A DNA stretch of 64,000 bases from Numenius arquata. Its lineage: Eukaryota > Chordata > Aves > Charadriiformes > Scolopacidae. Both the position numbers and the translations under genes were made by a program. Position 1 is the first letter of the stretch; each line of letters begins with the position of its first letter. This document shows positions 61,888 to 64,000 of this stretch, one piece after another. The notes beneath the pieces were generated by a model that searched no databases, was not told the origin of the DNA, and saw only the letters and a list, made by a program, of their open reading frames with translations. Location of the stretch: positions 82,223,510-82,287,509 of the forward strand of contig NC_133616.1 in NCBI RefSeq assembly GCF_964106895.1, written 5' to 3'.

Positions 61888-64000
61888 GGCAAATCAGATG
61901 TAAAACTCTTAGTTTTATTGAATAGCTTAATTTGCAAGGTTAACTGCACATGCACGTTTGATATGTGTATATGTAGCAGTAGATCCCGAGGCAGCTGGAC
62001 ATCCCTTAGGACGGGTAGAAGCGCAGCACTTTGACTTTATAGCTGAGTAAAAAATTGTGCAAGACTTCAGGGCCTGATCTGAGCCGGCAGAACAGTTTTG
62101 CTTAAGTAGGAGAAAGTCTTACTGGAAGCTGGTTAGTCTAGAACTACAGATAAATTTCACACTAGAGCTGGCCAAATGATAGCAAACTTGATTTGTTAGT
62201 CTTTAAGTGGCTGAAAGGGACCTGCATTTTGCTGCTATAAGCATGAAGAACATTTGGTTTTTGTCTGTATTCAGGCTACTAAACATTGTTTTCTCAAACT
62301 GAAAGGTTTATTACTTGCTAAAAACAAATACTGTATTAGTATCAGTGGGTTTGTAAATTTAAAATTAATTATTGTTTTATTTGACAGTTGCGCTCCCACA
62401 AGTCAAAGTGAAGTGTTGATGAGCAATCCGAAGATTAAAATGTGTTTGCATTTGGTGAGCACATTCGGATAACGTGCACTTGTGTGGATAGAAAGGTCAG
62501 TTAATGAACAACTTCCTACAAATGGGCCTCTGCTCACTCTTGGGCCAGTGAGTCCTTCAATCATCTTTGTCATCTACCAGGGAAACCGCTTATTCCAGGA
62601 CAAAAACGTGCTACCTAACAACTAAACCTCTACGTTTAAAAGATGCTTACTGAACATGTTGCTGAATGAAGAGAGCGTTTTATTTTCTCACTTCAGGCTC
62701 TGTCTCAGTTTTGTAAACTTGTTAGATACCAGAGACAAGCTGAACTTGTCAGCAGCAGTTTCAGTTTATACCATAAGCAGATATTTCAGAAGTTGTGAAG
62801 TTTTTTGGGATCCAGTTCCCCTGGGCGTTCAGTATTCGCACTGCTGAAGGGCTGGGAGGCTCTGTTGTCGCTGTTTAGCGTATGATGGAAGAGAAGGAAG
62901 AGCAGAAAACTTTCCTTTCTCAGGCCATGTGAACAAAATTTCTAATGGAATTCATTGGGGAGGGTGGAAAAAGAGTTTGGGAAACGTACGGTAGAGTATT
63001 GGAAGAGAAATACGAAAGCAGACCTACGAGGCAGTACTATTCTCAGGAAATGGCTTAGGTGGCAAAATCAAATTATAATAGGTTAGCCCTCCACTGAAAA
63101 AAACATGGGAAAATTCAGAGCCCACAGGGAGCCTGAGAAGTTGAACAAAACCAGAGGAAGAAGTTTGCCAAATATTTTGGGCTTGTCCATATGGCCTGGA
63201 TTTGCATTATGTAGCTCTTCTTGGCCTTTCTCCCTACCAACCCTGACTTTGCTAGACAATAAATTTACACCCTCGTGTAGGTACACCTGCCCACCCAAAT
63301 CCTGACCCCTTTTGTGTTGTTTCTGCTAGGTGTCAGCATGCACACCACGTAGAGAGTGACCGTGGAAGGCATGTGTTAGGAACAGACAGGGTGTGTTACG
63401 GTGTGGAACACGGTAAGTCTAATGAGTTTGCAGATGAAGCAGTTTGTAATTCAGCTGTGATTTTATCCCTTTCAAAACCCTGTGCTCATTTTTGAACCAA
63501 GGGCTAGGGAGGGTAGCACTCCTTGACTGTGCTCCAGCTTCTTTGTTTAAACTCTTGCTAGCTCTGAGGATTTCTGTTGTTTTAAAGCAAACTTGAAGAC
63601 CCATCTAATGCAACACTTTTAACTGCAATGGCTTCCAAACCATTCCACGTGAAATATACTATGTGTCCCCCGCATATTTGTGCAATGGAATAAATCTGTA
63701 TGAGAGAACATCTCCAACAACACCACCGACACAGCCACACTACTACGTTTCAGTATGATCTGGAAGGGTTTTCCAGGGTGCTCAGTGATCTGTAGACTCT
63801 CAGTAGCATTCAGTGCTGCGTAGATATCTCTTGGCATCTGGAGGTGTCTGCTCTCTGGTGATGCCGTCGTAAATGTCATGCAAGAGTGCCTTAAGTACGC
63901 TAATATTGCTTGCCAAGCCACTAGATCTGTTCCAAGATCCTTTTAAGAGCTGGTGGCAGTGCCCTCAGCTGCACCATAAGCCTTGCACTTTTATTGTTCT

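Larger units (their letters stand above)
41831..64000. other. Intergenic DNA downstream of ADGRV1
   Basis: About 22 kb without a recognisable gene on either strand. All ORFs longer than about 100 codons here are CR1 sequence, antisense to CR1, or short overlapping chance ORFs. CR1 copies are at 47428, 48686, 50724, 53537, 55319, 57321-59062, 60221 and 60929. Poly-T/poly-A runs are at 42581, 42679, 43424, 53012, 60899 and 61864. The rest is unique AT-rich sequence. Confidence 0.7.

Noticed and set aside
1..64000. CRISPR arrays, tRNA/rRNA genes, endogenous retrovirus LTRs
   Set aside because: None seen: no regularly spaced identical repeats with unique spacers, no cloverleaf with A/B boxes, and no paired LTRs or gag/pol/env frames. 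The only RT frames are CR1.

Overview
The window looks like avian nuclear DNA. It has long non-coding stretches, a vertebrate gene split into small exons, and about twenty CR1 (chicken repeat 1) LINE copies, many ending in the typical ATTCTATG-like 3' tail. No Alu, L1, plasmid or bacterial feature was seen. Conserved synteny (established knowledge: human 5q14.3 corresponds to avian Z) suggests the Z chromosome, but the sequence alone does not prove this.

The only protein-coding gene I can support is the 3' end of ADGRV1 (GPR98/VLGR1), the very large adhesion GPCR of the stereocilia ankle-link / Usher type 2 complex. It lies on the + strand as three exons at 29883-30073, 32219-32396 and 41336-41454 (stop codon). 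They encode the end of transmembrane helix 7 and the cytoplasmic tail, which ends in the PDZ ligand DTHL. A 3' UTR follows with two poly(A) signals, at 41667 and 41806. Bases 1-29882 appear to be the 3' part of one long upstream intron. From about 41.83 kb to the window end is downstream intergenic DNA with no gene I recognise.

The first of the three exons carries a one-base deletion relative to the expected reading frame (around 29934-29936). The frame that opens at the splice acceptor therefore meets a TGA 18 codons in, while the rest of the exon stays open in the shifted frame and splices in phase to the next exon. This is either an assembly error or a real loss of the cytoplasmic tail.

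Repeats dominate the rest. There is a 1.6 kb CR1 with much of the reverse transcriptase ORF, flanked by an 11-bp direct repeat that looks like a target-site duplication (11827-13453). A 1.75 kb nested cluster at 57321-59062 has one CR1 inserted inside another. A CR1 at 60929-61709 has its 3' UTR replaced by G/T-rich sequence. A 506-bp almost pure purine tract (30484-30989) sits in the intron 0.4 kb after the frameshifted exon. Several AT- or CpG-distinct stretches may be conserved regulatory elements, but this cannot be tested from one sequence. I did not find a clearly undescribed biological system; the frameshift, the purine tract and the CR1 structures are the strongest observations.
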